Source of the DNA: Denitrobaculum tricleocarpae
Lineage (GTDB): Bacteria > Pseudomonadota > Alphaproteobacteria > Kiloniellales > Kiloniellaceae
Assembly (NCBI RefSeq): GCF_007004665.1
Contig: NZ_ML660062.1
Coordinates: 62,001-126,000 of the forward strand
Direction: 5' to 3'
DNA: 64,000 bases
Of this stretch, positions 7,894 to 17,975 are shown in pieces. A program made the translations under genes and the position numbers. Positions within the stretch are counted from its first letter, which is position 1; every line of letters starts with the position of its first letter. Below the pieces are notes generated by a model. It ran no database searches, had not been told where the DNA came from, and was given only the letters and a program-made list of their open reading frames with translations.

Positions 7894-9687
7894 ATGAGCA
7901 AGAAGCGAAGCGGTTTATCCGAACTCCAGGCCGCATTCCGAAGCTGCAACGGCGGCTTTTTCATGACCGGCACCTTCAGCCTGATCATCAATCTGCTGAT
8001 GCTGAGCGGCCCGCTTTACATGATGCTGGTCTACGACCGCGTTCTGACCAGCCAGAGCACATCCACCCTGGTTTATCTTTCCCTCCTGATCGCGGGCCTC
8101 TTCGTCATCATGGGGCTGCTGTCGGCGGTGCGGTCCAAGATTCTCATCCGGATCGGCAGCCGGATCAACCTGCGCCTCAGCGAGCGGGTTTTCGAGGCGC
8201 AGATCAAAAAGTCCGCGGCCCGGAACAACAAGGGCCAGGACGGTGTGCGGGACCTGCAGACCCTGCGCGAGTTTCTGTCCGGCACCGGTCCCAGCACCCT
8301 CTTCGATGCCCCCTGGACGCCGGTTTACATCGCCGTCGTCTTTCTGCTGGACCCACTGCTGGGCTGGATTGCGACCGGCGGCGCGGTTTTGCTGCTGCTG
8401 CTGGCCCTGATCAACGAATTCATGACCCGCGGCAATCTGGCCAAGGCCACGCACGCCCTGGCTGAAAGCAATGAAATCGTCGCCGACAGCCGGAACAATG
8501 CCGAGGTCCTGGCCTCCATGCACATGCTGCCCGGCCTTTACCGTCAGTGGCAGAAGCTGCAGCACCGGGCGCTGCGTTTGCAGAACAAGGCCAGCGACCG
8601 CTCCGCGAGCCTTACCTCCATGACAAAGACGATCCGCCTGATGCTCCAGTCCGCGATCCTGGGCGCCGGTGCTTACCTCGCCATCAGTGGTGTCATCAGC
8701 CCGGGTGCCATGATCGCCGCGTCGCTGATCATGGGCCGTGGCCTCGCGCCGGTCGAGCAGGCCATCGGGTCCTGGCGCCATTTCATTGCGGCGCGCGGAG
8801 CCCACCGCCGGATCAGGCAACTGCTGGAAGACGTGCCCGCGGAGGAGCCGCGCACCTTGCTGCCGGCCCCCTCAGGCAGGCTGAGCGTGGAAAAGCTGTT
8901 CGCCGGTATTCCGGGCAAGGAAGGCAACAGCCTGATCCTCTCCAACATCTCCTTTTCTCTGAACGCCGGTGAGGTCCTGGCCGTGATCGGTCCGAGCGCT
9001 TCGGGGAAATCGACCCTCGCCCGTCTGCTGGTCGGTGCCTGGCCGCCGCACCACGGGCATGTCCGTCTGGACAGCGCCGATCTCTGGCAGTGGGACCGCG
9101 AGCAGCTCGGCCAATACATCGGCTATCTGCCGCAGGACGTGGAGCTGCTCAACGGCACGGTGAAGGAAAACATCGCGCGCTTCAGCGAAGAGATCGACGA
9201 CAGCGCCGTCGTGGCGGCCGCCATGAACGCCGGTGCCCATGAAATGATCCTGGGACTGCCGGAGGGTTATAACACCACGATCGGCGCGGGCGGACGCCTG
9301 TTGTCCGGCGGTCAGCGGCAGCGGATCGGCCTGGCCCGCGCGCTCTACGGCGATCCGGCCCTGGTCGTGATGGACGAACCCAACGCCAGCCTCGACGCGG
9401 TCGGGGAGGAAGCGCTCAGCGAGGCCATCAAACACATGAAGACACGCGGACAGACCGTTGTGGTCGTCGCGCATCGTCCCTCGGCCGTGAAGCAGGCCGA
9501 CAAGGTCCTGGTGCTCGACCGGGGCAGGGTTTCGGCCTTCGGGCCCAAGTCCGAGGTTTTCGCGGCCCTGTCCGAGCGCAACGCAGGCGATGGAAAAGCC
9601 GCCACTTCCACAAATGCCATCACAGGTCCCGGCGCAGGTCTCAGCACCGGCCCGAGGATCGTTGTTCAGCAAAGGAAAGCGTCATGA
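7894..9687 (+). CDS. Type I secretion ABC transporter (PrtD/HlyB class, permease-ATPase)
   Basis: 597 residues from ATG at 7894, with GGGAG at 7883-7887; an upstream in-frame ATG at 7813 has no such site. Residues 1-330 form the six-helix exporter domain without a C39 peptidase domain, as in PrtD-type exporters of RTX proteins. The ATPase domain has Walker A GPSASGKST at about 366-374, signature LSGGQRQR at about 470 and Walker B VVMDEP at about 490. It should energise export of the RTX protein encoded upstream through a channel formed with the following fusion protein and an unlinked TolC. The last 30 residues are a low-complexity tail. Confidence 0.92.
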   Translation: MSKKRSGLSELQAAFRSCNGGFFMTGTFSLIINLLMLSGPLYMMLVYDRVLTSQSTSTLVYLSLLIAGLFVIMGLLSAVRSKILIRIGSRINLRLSERVFEAQIKKSAARNNKGQDGVRDLQTLREFLSGTGPSTLFDAPWTPVYIAVVFLLDPLLGWIATGGAVLLLLLALINEFMTRGNLAKATHALAESNEIVADSRNNAEVLASMHMLPGLYRQWQKLQHRALRLQNKASDRSASLTSMTKTIRLMLQSAILGAGAYLAISGVISPGAMIAASLIMGRGLAPVEQAIGSWRHFIAARGAHRRIRQLLEDVPAEEPRTLLPAPSGRLSVEKLFAGIPGKEGNSLILSNISFSLNAGEVLAVIGPSASGKSTLARLLVGAWPPHHGHVRLDSADLWQWDREQLGQYIGYLPQDVELLNGTVKENIARFSEEIDDSAVVAAAMNAGAHEMILGLPEGYNTTIGAGGRLLSGGQRQRIGLARALYGDPALVVMDEPNASLDAVGEEALSEAIKHMKTRGQTVVVVAHRPSAVKQADKVLVLDRGRVSAFGPKSEVFAALSERNAGDGKAATSTNAITGPGAGLSTGPRIVVQQRKAS

Positions 9688-11027
9688 CCCAACTGACCAC
9701 AGAGCTTAAACCCGCCCCACGGTCAAACAAACCACCTGCCCCCTCCGACCGGATGACCGGACAGGTTGTTTTCGGACTGCTGGTCGTGGTCCTGATGTTC
9801 GGTGGCATCGCCGGCTGGACCATCGGCACCAGCATCGAAGGCGCGGTGGTCGCGCCGGGCATGGTGGCGGTCGAGAGCAACCGCAAAACCGTGCAGCATC
9901 TCGAGGGCGGCATCGTGGGTGAAATCTACGTCCAGGAAGGCGATTACGCGCAGGCAGGACAGCTGCTCATGCGGCTCGACGACACTCTGACCCAGGCAAA
10001 CCTGTCGATCGTCGTCAATCAGCAGAACGATTTTCTGGCCCAGCGGGCGCGTCTGACCGCCGAGCTGACAGGCAGGGAGAGTATCGTCTACCCCACGCAG
10101 TTGCTGGACCGCAGTGCGGAGAGCGAAGTGGCGGAGATGATCGTGGCCCAGGATCAGCTCTTTACCGCGCGGCGCGAAGCCCGGGCGGCGGAAGCGGCCT
10201 CGGTACAGCAGCGTATCGCGGCCTTTAGCGAGCAGATCAAGGGCCTGAAGCAGCAGGGTAGTGCCGTGACCAAGGAACTCAAGCTCTCCCGTGACGAGCT
10301 GGAGGTCCTGGAGGGCCTGCTGCGCAAAGAGCTGGTGCCCGTGACCCGGGTTCTGGAACTGCGGCGCAGCCTTGCGCGGCTGGAAGGCCAACGGGCCGGC
10401 GGCCGGGCGCAGATCGCCAGCTTGAAAGCACAAATCCACGAAGCGGAAGCGCAGATCGCCCGCGCCGACAAGGATTTCCGGGAACAGGTGAGCCGGGACC
10501 TGACAACGGTTCAGGCGCAACTCTACACTGTGACCGAACAGCGGGCAGCCGCCGAAGACCGGCTGGAGCGCGGTGCAATCCGGGCACCGCAGGCCGGGCG
10601 GATCCTGGACCTGCGGGTCCACACCAGGGGCGGCGTGATCACGGCGGGCGATCCGATCATGAACATCATCCCCAGCGAAGACGAGCTGGTGCTGATGGCG
10701 CAGATCCCACCTGCGGACGTCGACCGGGTGAGCACGGGGCTCGACGCGACCATTCGCCTGACCGCTTTCAATCAGGACACGACCCCGGAAATCACCGGCA
10801 AAGTCCAGACGATCTCGGCGGATAGCGTGTACGACGAAGTCAAGCAGACCTCCTTCTTCCGGACCCAGATTTCCATATCCAAGGCCGAACTCAGCAAAAT
10901 CGGCGGCCTGCAACTGGTGCCGGGTATGCCGGCGGAGATCCTGATCAAAACCGGCGAACGGCAGGTCATTTCCTACCTCATCAAACCCCTGCTCGACAGC
11001 TTCGCGCGCACATTCCGCGACGAGTGA
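9684..11027 (+). CDS. HlyD/PrtE-family membrane fusion protein of type I secretion
   Basis: 447 residues. The start overlaps the transporter stop by ATGA, so the two are translated together. One membrane helix at about 30-52 follows a short cytoplasmic tail. The periplasmic part opens with VESNRKTVQHLEGGIVGEIY, the standard biotinyl-lipoyl half of PrtE-type proteins, then long coiled coil (about 150-285), the second lipoyl half IRAPQAGRILDLRVHTRGGV, and the closing GMPAEILIKTGERQVISYLI that defines the family. It bridges the inner-membrane transporter and an outer-membrane TolC-type channel, for which no gene lies in this window. Confidence 0.92.
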   Translation: MTQLTTELKPAPRSNKPPAPSDRMTGQVVFGLLVVVLMFGGIAGWTIGTSIEGAVVAPGMVAVESNRKTVQHLEGGIVGEIYVQEGDYAQAGQLLMRLDDTLTQANLSIVVNQQNDFLAQRARLTAELTGRESIVYPTQLLDRSAESEVAEMIVAQDQLFTARREARAAEAASVQQRIAAFSEQIKGLKQQGSAVTKELKLSRDELEVLEGLLRKELVPVTRVLELRRSLARLEGQRAGGRAQIASLKAQIHEAEAQIARADKDFREQVSRDLTTVQAQLYTVTEQRAAAEDRLERGAIRAPQAGRILDLRVHTRGGVITAGDPIMNIIPSEDELVLMAQIPPADVDRVSTGLDATIRLTAFNQDTTPEITGKVQTISADSVYDEVKQTSFFRTQISISKAELSKIGGLQLVPGMPAEILIKTGERQVISYLIKPLLDSFARTFRDE

Positions 11028-11033
11028 GGATCC

Positions 11034-11069
11034 CCGGCGCCACGGCAAACAGGCCTGTCGTGGTGCCGG
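11034..11069 (+). terminator. Hairpin after the secretion operon, possible terminator
   Basis: CCGGCGCCACG (11034-11044) pairs with CGTGGTGCCGG (11059-11069) over 11 bp with one G-T pair. It starts seven bases after the fusion-protein stop. No clear T run follows, so termination could depend on Rho. Confidence 0.5.
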
Positions 11070-11226
11070 CCGGGTTACAAAGGCTTTTGTATCACCCGGA
11101 TCCCGTCGGCTCTCTCCCATGGCAAATCAATACCCGGGATAGTAATTTTCCCTGCCGCTACACCAATTATTAAGCACTCTACTGTGTCATGACCTTGCAA
11201 CCTGAGGTATCGACCGGAGTGATCTG

Positions 11227-12213
11227 ATGAGAGGTTTGAAGACACTGGGCGCAATTGCGCTGGGGGTGTTACTGGCGGGCTGCGGCGACGACAATGCCAA
11301 GCCCGAGGGTTTCCCGGAATCCCGGGTACGTAACGACATTTACGGGGCGATATACAAACGCCCGGCGGTCACGACCGAGAATCGTGACGTGAGCTACTGG
11401 GCGCAGGATCTCGCGCTTGACTACAGCGCACCGCGTTTGAGTGATGCCCCGGCGCAGCTGGTGAAGGCCCGCAAATCAGCGGGCTGTTCGTTGCCGAAAC
11501 CCTCTGCCGACGCCGAGGTGGTCTATGTGGAAATTTATTCGGGCCGGGATGATGCGCCGCTGTTTCTCGTCACCCCCAAGGACGTCGAAGGCGTTAAACG
11601 CTATATCGAGGCCAAGAATAAACGCCCCGATCTCGATCGCCTCTTGAGCTCCGGCAATGCCCGCCAGGTGGATGTTTTCGTCACAGAGGTGGAAAAGCCG
11701 GTCTATCTTGTCCTGGCCGCCTACGACACCACGATCTGGTCGCTTCAGCTTGCCGAGGGCGTCAAGCTCGACGGCGTCGCGGTTATCGCTTACGAAGCCC
11801 AGGCCCTCGCCCACGCCCCCAAACAGGCGCGTGTCAGCTATATCGTGCACGAGGATTCGCCGCAGTCACGCTGCATGACCGTTCCCCATCGCCCCGTCAA
11901 TGAGAACTGGAAGGCGGTCGAGCGGGCGGCAAAGCAAAACCACGACCGGGGGTTCAATAAGATCCTCAAAGACGCCCGGCGGGACCATAGAAAATTCCGG
12001 AGCTGGATGCTCGGACGTGTCGGGCCGCCCGACCGGAACATCGATGCCTATCAGACGGCCCACGTCCTGATCGGCCCGAAACCGGCCACGCCCCTGCGCT
12101 ATAAGCCTTTGACCGGCAGCGCGCTTGCCTACAGTGCGAATGCCATTGCGATCTGGGGAGACGAGAGCGATGCCGCCGCGGTCATCTACGACCTGGCGGA
12201 GAAGGGGAAGTAG
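11227..12213 (+). CDS. Predicted lipoprotein of unknown function
   Basis: 328 residues. The N-terminus MRGLKTLGAIALGVLLAGCG has a lipoprotein signal with lipobox LAGC, so Cys19 is probably lipidated and the protein held in the envelope. The rest is soluble and mixed alpha/beta, with two further cysteines (KSAGCSLP at about 88 and QSRCMTVP at about 217) that could form a disulfide. I recognise no enzyme motif. It is separated by about 200 bases on each side from the secretion operon and from the LemA operon and looks monocistronic. A conserved-hypothetical label is the honest limit. Confidence 0.7.
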   Translation: MRGLKTLGAIALGVLLAGCGDDNAKPEGFPESRVRNDIYGAIYKRPAVTTENRDVSYWAQDLALDYSAPRLSDAPAQLVKARKSAGCSLPKPSADAEVVYVEIYSGRDDAPLFLVTPKDVEGVKRYIEAKNKRPDLDRLLSSGNARQVDVFVTEVEKPVYLVLAAYDTTIWSLQLAEGVKLDGVAVIAYEAQALAHAPKQARVSYIVHEDSPQSRCMTVPHRPVNENWKAVERAAKQNHDRGFNKILKDARRDHRKFRSWMLGRVGPPDRNIDAYQTAHVLIGPKPATPLRYKPLTGSALAYSANAIAIWGDESDAAAVIYDLAEKGK

Positions 12214-12411
12214 GATCCTCGGAGATGTGCGAAGGAGCCGTGTGGAGGGGCCGGACAGATGGAAGCAGGCAGGTGTCGCAGTCTGTAGCGCTCCGGAAAC
12301 CTGACCGCATCCGGCGATTCTACCTAAACGTGATCTGTCCTAGAACTCGGCCCAACCCAGTGATAGATTCGAGATCTGTTTGCACGACCGAGATTTACCG
12401 AAAGCCCCTCC

Positions 12412-13014
12412 ATGCATGTTCTTCGCCGTTTCTTTCCGCGCCTGCTTGCCTGCGGGCTGCTGCTGTCCCTTCTGAGCGGTTGCGGGGTCAATGACATCCC
12501 GACCTACGACGAGGCGGTCAAGGCGGCCTGGGCCCAGGTGGACAATCAGTACAAGCGCCGGGCAGATCTGATTCCCAATCTGGTGGAGGTGGTCAAGGGC
12601 TTTGCGGCGCAGGAGAAAGATACCCTGACCGCTGTGGTCGAGGCACGGGCGAAAGCGACCCAGACGCAGCTCCCCAGCGATATCCTCTCCAACCCGGAGG
12701 CCTTCAGACAGTTCGAGGCGAACCAGGGCGCCATAGGCCAGGCGCTGTCCCGGCTTCTGGTGGTGGTGGAACGCTATCCTGATCTGAAATCAAATCAGAA
12801 CTTTCTGAGCCTGCAGGCGCAGCTGGAAGGGACGGAAAACCGCATCGCCGTGGCGCGGCGCGATTACATTCAGGCGGTCCAGGTCTACAACACCGAGCTG
12901 CGCACCTTCCCGGGCCGGATCTGGGCCTCGCTGCTCTATTCCGAGATGGAAATCCGCGAGACCTTCACCCAGCCCGAGTCCCTGGCGGAACCGCCGCAAG
13001 TCACGTTCAACTGA
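12412..13014 (+). CDS. lemA: LemA family lipoprotein
   Basis: 200 residues. The signal LLLSLLSGCG carries a lipobox, giving a lipid-anchored LemA. The conserved LemA core follows: DEAVKAAWAQVDNQYKRRAD, then LIPNLVEVVKGFAAQEKDTL, and the helix with EARAKATQTQ. The later IAVARRDYIQAVQVYNTELR is also a family hallmark. LemA proteins are long helical bundles in the inner membrane or periplasm; biochemical activity is unknown. It begins a three-gene operon with two TPM-domain proteins, an arrangement common in many bacteria, which suggests a shared envelope role. Confidence 0.9.
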   Translation: MHVLRRFFPRLLACGLLLSLLSGCGVNDIPTYDEAVKAAWAQVDNQYKRRADLIPNLVEVVKGFAAQEKDTLTAVVEARAKATQTQLPSDILSNPEAFRQFEANQGAIGQALSRLLVVVERYPDLKSNQNFLSLQAQLEGTENRIAVARRDYIQAVQVYNTELRTFPGRIWASLLYSEMEIRETFTQPESLAEPPQVTFN

Positions 13015-13037
13015 GTGTCTTTGGTAAGTTGAACAGC

Positions 13038-13802
13038 ATGCGTAACCTCAAGCCTTTTTCGCGCCCCCCGTTTCTGCTGCCGGCCCTGCTGATGCTTGCT
13101 GCCCTGCTTTTGCCGCCGGCTGCTGCTGAGGCTCTCGAATTCCCGGCGTTAACAGGGCGGGTCGTGGATAACGCCAATTTGCTGCCCCCCAACCAGGAAC
13201 GCGGGCTGACCCGGCAGTTGGAACGGCACGAAGCGGAGACGTCCAATCAGGTCGTGGTCGTAACCCTCCCTTCCCTGCAGGGCACAACGATCGAAGACTA
13301 CGGTTATCAGTTGGGCCGACACTGGGCGGTCGGACAGGCGGATCGCAACAACGGGGTGCTGCTGATCGTCGCCCCCGCATCGCGGAAGGTGCGCATCGAA
13401 GTCGGCTACGGACTGGAGGGGGACCTGCCCGATGCTATTACGAAGGCGATCATCGAACGGGAGATCCTGCCGGCCTTTCGGGACGGCGACTTTCCCCGTG
13501 GCATTGCGGCGGGCGTCAATGGAATCCTGGCCGCCATCGCGGGCAGCTACGCCCCGCAACCGCGATCCGCGTCGCCGCAGGAACGCTTCGGTCCGCTCAT
13601 TCTCTTTTTGCTGGCCCTGGCGGTTATTCTTTTCGCCTATCTCGAAAAAGTCGGCGGCAGCAGCGGGACCGGAACCGGTTATCGCCGCAGCGGCTGGGGC
13701 GGCAGCAGCACCGGCGGCTTTGGCGGCGGCGGTGGCGGCGGTGGCGGCTTTAGTGGCGGTGGTGGAAGTTTCGGTGGCGGCGGATCGTCGGGAAGTTGGT
13801 GA
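13038..13802 (+). CDS. TPM-domain protein with glycine-rich tail (YgcG family)
   Basis: 254 residues from ATG at 13038; an in-frame TTG at 13029 is an alternative and neither has a strong ribosome site. It has a signal peptide (cleavage near AAEALE), then the TPM/phosphatase-like fold from LTGRVVDNANLLPPNQERGL to AAGVNGILAAIAGSY, with the family segments NNGVLLIVAPASRKVRIEVG and YGLEGDLPDA. A single membrane helix (LILFLLALAVILFAYL) lies at about 193-208, and the tail is a run of glycines with serine, ending SSGSW. So the TPM domain is periplasmic and the tail cytoplasmic. It is 23 bases after lemA and 18 before the second TPM gene. Confidence 0.88.
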   Translation: MRNLKPFSRPPFLLPALLMLAALLLPPAAAEALEFPALTGRVVDNANLLPPNQERGLTRQLERHEAETSNQVVVVTLPSLQGTTIEDYGYQLGRHWAVGQADRNNGVLLIVAPASRKVRIEVGYGLEGDLPDAITKAIIEREILPAFRDGDFPRGIAAGVNGILAAIAGSYAPQPRSASPQERFGPLILFLLALAVILFAYLEKVGGSSGTGTGYRRSGWGGSSTGGFGGGGGGGGGFSGGGGSFGGGGSSGSW

Positions 13803-13820
13803 GATGGGGGCGTTGGTGAG

Positions 13821-14438
13821 ATGGCCTTTCTGAACGCGGAAGAGAAGCAGCGGCTGCGGGCTAAAATCAAGGAAGCCGAGCAGAAGACCAGCGGAGAGCT
13901 GGTGACGGTGATCGCGCGCGAGAGCGACCCTTACTCCTACATCCCGCTGCTTTGGGCCGCCGTGGTGGTCCTTGCTGTCCCGGTTATGGTCGTGGTTCTG
14001 GGTCTTTCCTGGTCGCTGTCACTGGTTTCGGTCCTTCAGATGGGGCTCTTTGTCGTCCTGGGCCTCGCCCTGCGGTGGCCACCGGTCAAGCTGCTGCTGA
14101 TCCCGGCGAAAGTGAAACAACGCCGGGCCGCGCGCACAGCCCGTGAGGTTTTCCTGGAGCAGGGTCTCCACCACACCGAGGGGCGCTGCGGTCTTTTGCT
14201 CTTCGTTTCGGTCGGCGAACGCTATGTGGAGATTCTGGCCGACAAGGGAATAAGCGACAAAATCAAGCAAACCCAGTGGGATGCCATCGTCGCCGATTTT
14301 GTAAAGGCCGTGAAGGCGGGCCGCCACGCCGAAGGCTTCGAGCAGGCGGTGGAGGCTTGCGGGGCCCTGCTGGCCGAACACTTCCCAATCCAGCCCGGCG
14401 ATAAGAACGAACTGCCAGACCATCTGATCGAGATCTAG
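13821..14438 (+). CDS. Second TPM-domain membrane protein
   Basis: 205 residues, third gene of the LemA operon. N-terminal MAFLNAEEKQRLRAKIKEAE followed by QKTSGELVTVIARESD is the TPM start; two membrane helices at about 39-60 and 64-82 interrupt the domain; the rest (RCGLLLFVSVGERYVEILAD, then DAIVADFVKAVKAG) completes it. This split form, with helices inside the TPM fold, is a known partner of YgcG-like proteins. It lacks a signal peptide. Role unknown, presumed to act with the two preceding genes in the envelope. Confidence 0.87.
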   Translation: MAFLNAEEKQRLRAKIKEAEQKTSGELVTVIARESDPYSYIPLLWAAVVVLAVPVMVVVLGLSWSLSLVSVLQMGLFVVLGLALRWPPVKLLLIPAKVKQRRAARTAREVFLEQGLHHTEGRCGLLLFVSVGERYVEILADKGISDKIKQTQWDAIVADFVKAVKAGRHAEGFEQAVEACGALLAEHFPIQPGDKNELPDHLIEI

Positions 14439-14507
14439 GCCAGCTTTACAAGCATGATCAGCCGCCGCCAGCGATTCACCTTAAACCTGATCAGATCCCG
14501 GTGCTGA

Positions 14508-16898
14508 TCAGGCCGCACTCTTCGCCTGCACCTTGAGGAACCTGCGGATTTCCTCCTTACAGCTCTCGCCGATATCGAACTGGATGTGCAGGCCTCTCGG
14601 CGACGAGGCGACGACGGAGGCGTCCAGTTCCGCGCGGAGGCCTTCGACGATCAAGGTCATTGTCTCGCCGGCTTCCTGAGCACCCATTCCCTCCAGCAGC
14701 GCGCCGCCAGCAGAGAGATTTGCAATTCGGCAGGTCTGCGCCGTGCCCTTGACGCGGGCATCTCCCTGCCAGGACCCCTCGATCCGCTCCTCCTTGCGGC
14801 GGTTTCCGGACTCGCGCAGGGACGACATGATCATCTCCATGCGCTGATCCAGCTGCGTGATGTTTTCCGAGGTTGAATTGGCGTTTTCCATCAGGCTGCC
14901 CGAATGTCCGCGTACCTGCTCGGTCTCACTGGCCACGTCGGAGATCTGATTCGAAATATCGTTCATATGTTGAACCGAAGACTGAACGCTCGCGCTGATC
15001 TCCTGTGTGGCCTGACTTTGCTGTCCGACCGCTTCGGTAATGGACTCCGAAATTTCGTTGATCTGTTTGATGGTCCCGCTGATCGAGCGGATTGCTTCAA
15101 CCGCCCCTTCGGTTTCGTTGCGGATACTGCCGATCTGGCTGCTGATTTCCTCGGTGGCCTTGCCGGTCTGATTGGCGAGATTTTTCACCTCGGCGGCGAC
15201 AACGGCAAAACCCTTGCCCATCTCGCCTGCGCGTGCCGCCTCGATGGTGGCGTTAAGCGCCAGCAGGTTGGTCTGCTCCGCGATGTCCTGGATCATGCTG
15301 ATGACATCGCCGATCTTCTCGGCAGCTTCGGCCAGGCCGCCCACCGTCTGATCGGTGCGCGCCGCCTCTTCCGCCGCAGACTGGGCAATGCTGGAAGACT
15401 GATCAACCTGCCGCGTGATCTCGCTGATCGAGGCGGAGAGCTCTTCGGTGGCCGAGGCAACGGTCTGGATCGACCCATTGGCCTGCGTCGCGCCCTCGGA
15501 AACAACCGTCGTGCGCTCGTTCAAGCGGCTGATCACGTCGTTCATTTCAGAGGAGCTTCCCCGCATGTCTTCGGCTTGAGTGTTGATCTGCGAGACCGCC
15601 ACCTGAACCTCGTCATTGAGTTCCCGGGCCAGCTCGTTCAGCTTTTGCTTGAGCTCCAGCTCCTGACGTGCCGCCCGCTCCTGTTCTTCGAGCTTCAAGC
15701 GCTCGACTTCACTGGCGTTTTCCTTGAAGACCTGGACTGCTTTCGCCATGACGCCGATTTCGTCGCCGCGGCCCTGGGCCGGAATCTCCGAGGTGATATC
15801 GCCGGCGGCAAGGCGCTCCATAGCCCCGGTCATTTGGATAATCGGACGCGAGATGGCCCGCCCGATAAATACCGCAAGAACCACGCCGAGCAGGATTGCG
15901 ATGCCGGATACAACCTCGACCAATATCACGGCATCCTGCATATGGTTGGTCGCCAGCGGCCCCAGTTCGTCCTGCTTTCCCTTGTTGGAGAGTTTGATCT
16001 GCTCCATCTGATCGGCCAGCCTGGGACCGATGACGTCGAGGGTCCCCCGGATGATGTCGTTGCGTTCAAAGATCACATCGACAACCTGACCGAAAGTGCT
16101 CTGGTAACTTGTCGCCAGTTCGACGACCCTGGTCGCCAGCTCCCGGCGCGTCGGGTTCTGAAGTTCAGCAAGCATGTCCGTCGCAGAGTCTTTGAAGTCG
16201 CCGAGCTCCTGATTGGAACGGTCCGCGCTTGCCTGCTGGTTATCGACCAGGAAACGGTTCGAATAGAGCCGCGCCAACAGAAGATGACGCAAAGCAATGC
16301 CTGCACGATAGGCGGCCGTCGCATCGCCATCGTTGAAGGCGCTCTCCATGATCTTGGTCAGCGTGCGCTCGGATTCCGGACCGATGGTGTTGAGCTGGTC
16401 GACCAATTGATTCCGCTGAATGACCAGACCGGTCACCCCCTCAAAGGAAGAGCGGTAGTCCGCGATCTGCGCTGCCGCACCGACAATCGTCGGCAGATGC
16501 TGGCTGCCCTGGAACAGGGCTTGGGCGTCCTGGATGATTTGTTCGGTGGTCTCCGCCCGCTGGCGGACAGTATCCGCCGCTTCCTTGGTGTTCTTGAGGA
16601 TATAGTCCTTCACACCCAGACGTGCCGACAAGAGGTTGGCCTGGATCCTGCCCATCTCATTGGTTTGCCGCGCCAGTAACCGGTAATCTCCGAACTCCTG
16701 GTTCGCACCGGAGAGGCCGAAATAGGACACGCCGCTCGCAATCGTCAGGAAAATCAGGATCGCGCCGAACCCAAGACCCACTTTCTTGCCGACCTTCAAA
16801 TTGGAAAAGAGCCCATCGGCAGTGCCGCCGCGCGGCAACGCGGCCTCGGTTTCGGATGATGTTGTGGCACCTGCAGTGGTCTGATCATTAACAGCCAT
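14508..16898 (-). CDS. Methyl-accepting chemotaxis protein with C-terminal PilZ domain
   Basis: 796 residues with a clear AGAGGGG ribosome site. Order: cytoplasmic start, membrane helix at about 40-62, an all-helical periplasmic sensor of about 260 residues (two stacked four-helix bundles, similar to HBM sensors), second helix at about 325-347, HAMP, and the MCP signalling hairpin whose tip contains [20 protein letters not shown]. After the coiled coil comes [11 protein letters not shown] and a PilZ fold with [11 protein letters not shown] (about 700-790). PilZ domains bind c-di-GMP through an RxxxR and D/NxSxxG pair, and both RRKEER and NLSAGG are present. It should link chemotaxis signalling to c-di-GMP. 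No che genes are nearby. Confidence 0.92.
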   Translation of the reverse strand: MAVNDQTTAGATTSSETEAALPRGGTADGLFSNLKVGKKVGLGFGAILIFLTIASGVSYFGLSGANQEFGDYRLLARQTNEMGRIQANLLSARLGVKDYILKNTKEAADTVRQRAETTEQIIQDAQALFQGSQHLPTIVGAAAQIADYRSSFEGVTGLVIQRNQLVDQLNTIGPESERTLTKIMESAFNDGDATAAYRAGIALRHLLLARLYSNRFLVDNQQASADRSNQELGDFKDSATDMLAELQNPTRRELATRVVELATSYQSTFGQVVDVIFERNDIIRGTLDVIGPRLADQMEQIKLSNKGKQDELGPLATNHMQDAVILVEVVSGIAILLGVVLAVFIGRAISRPIIQMTGAMERLAAGDITSEIPAQGRGDEIGVMAKAVQVFKENASEVERLKLEEQERAARQELELKQKLNELARELNDEVQVAVSQINTQAEDMRGSSSEMNDVISRLNERTTVVSEGATQANGSIQTVASATEELSASISEITRQVDQSSSIAQSAAEEAARTDQTVGGLAEAAEKIGDVISMIQDIAEQTNLLALNATIEAARAGEMGKGFAVVAAEVKNLANQTGKATEEISSQIGSIRNETEGAVEAIRSISGTIKQINEISESITEAVGQQSQATQEISASVQSSVQHMNDISNQISDVASETEQVRGHSGSLMENANSTSENITQLDQRMEMIMSSLRESGNRRKEERIEGSWQGDARVKGTAQTCRIANLSAGGALLEGMGAQEAGETMTLIVEGLRAELDASVVASSPRGLHIQFDIGESCKEEIRRFLKVQAKSAA

Positions 16899-17314
16899 GA
16901 TGGCCCCTCTTTGTGAATGAAGTTTTTCAACCCAGTTGTCCGTGGTTGAAACAAATAAACCGACAGTATAAAAACAGAGTTAAAATTCACGCGCATTGCG
17001 TTTATACTATGATTTCTCAGTGTTTTTCACATAACCATAGTAATCAAATAGAACAATAGCTGCGCATGTTTTCTAAAAATTGGATTCTGCACGCAACCTT
17101 GAAACGGCGCGCGCGACAAAAGCCCCTCTCGCCGCTTCATTGAAACAGGATGTGACCGAAGCACCTATGAGGTTGCACTATGATGAGGCCCGTTCATCTT
17201 CACGGCGGCGGCAGGAGCTTCCGGAACTCCGCACAGGGTTCGCGCGGGCGCAGCGGTCCCCTTCGGCTCCACATGAATTTCGGCGCGCTGCCGGATCAGG
17301 TTTAGGTTACGAGA
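16899..17314. other. Upstream region of the chemoreceptor gene
   Basis: 416 bases between the chemoreceptor start and the end of the cytochrome gene. The half next to the chemoreceptor (16910-17070) is AT-rich and must contain its promoter; I see no convincing -35/-10 pair. The other half is GC-rich with no supported gene; an 80-codon frame at 17080-17322 has no ribosome site and odd composition. Confidence 0.5.
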
Positions 17315-17833
17315 TCAATTGAGACGGTAGGTCTCGCCCGTCACCTGGTTGGACAGCGCTTTCACGACAGCCGAGATTTCGGATCCCTCCAAACGGCCGT
17401 GAGACTTCAAGAAGTCGTCCACCGCACGGTCCGAGTAGCGGCCAACCAGAACACCGTCCTTCATCCCCAGATGACTGCGCGCAAAAAGTACCGCACGCCC
17501 GTGACAGATAACGCAGTTGTCGCGGAACAGCGCGCCCGCATCGAGAATCTCATGAAAATGCGCCAGCACCACCTCGACCTGGGCAGGCGTAAGCTTACCG
17601 TGTCCGCGCGAGAGCAGGGCCCGAACACTCATGCCGCCATCGCGGCCCATGAGCTTTCCATCTTCACGCAGAACAGACTCCTGAACGAATTCACCGGCGT
17701 GTTCACTGTGGCAGCCGGCGCAGCGCTGTTCATAGAGATCATGTGGATCGGCCGACTGTGCCACGGCACTTGGGCCGGCAGCGGCCAAGAACGGGAAAAG
17801 CAAAGCAAGAACGATTGAAAACCGCGGTTTCAT
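17315..17833 (-). CDS. Periplasmic diheme cytochrome c
   Basis: 172 residues from ATG at 17833 (GTG at 17839 is possible). A signal peptide (KPRFSIVLALLFPFLAAAG, cleavage near VAQS) sends it to the periplasm. Two heme-binding sites are present, CAGCH at about 37-41 and CVICH at about 107-111. The spacing and the weak second half suggest two small class I-like domains rather than a fused oxidase subunit. The sixth heme ligands cannot be fixed from sequence alone; methionines in KLMGRDGGM and LGMKDG are candidates. It may carry electrons to an oxidase or serve an unknown dehydrogenase. It is a single gene. Confidence 0.85.
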   Translation of the reverse strand: MKPRFSIVLALLFPFLAAAGPSAVAQSADPHDLYEQRCAGCHSEHAGEFVQESVLREDGKLMGRDGGMSVRALLSRGHGKLTPAQVEVVLAHFHEILDAGALFRDNCVICHGRAVLFARSHLGMKDGVLVGRYSDRAVDDFLKSHGRLEGSEISAVVKALSNQVTGETYRLN

Positions 17834-17975
17834 GATCACGCAACTCCAGTAGCGTATCCGGGAGATTAACGCGCTCCGGCCCGTGAGCTATTGACGGATG
17901 TCAACTGCCGGACCGTTTTTTGAAAAGAAACAGCGCAGGGTCTCTTCCTCAGGACGCGGGCAGTCACGGAAAGAC

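Noticed and set aside
5559-7991. 810-codon open frame antisense to the RTX gene
   Set aside because: It arises because the codon pattern of RTX repeats (GGC, GAC, AAC) has few stops in reverse. The translation is a low-complexity Val/Ala/Phe repeat without a ribosome site, and a convincing protein exists on the plus strand.
17080-17322. 80-codon plus frame upstream of the cytochrome gene
   Set aside because: No ribosome site, composition rich in Arg and Ser like out-of-frame GC-rich DNA, no similarity recognised.
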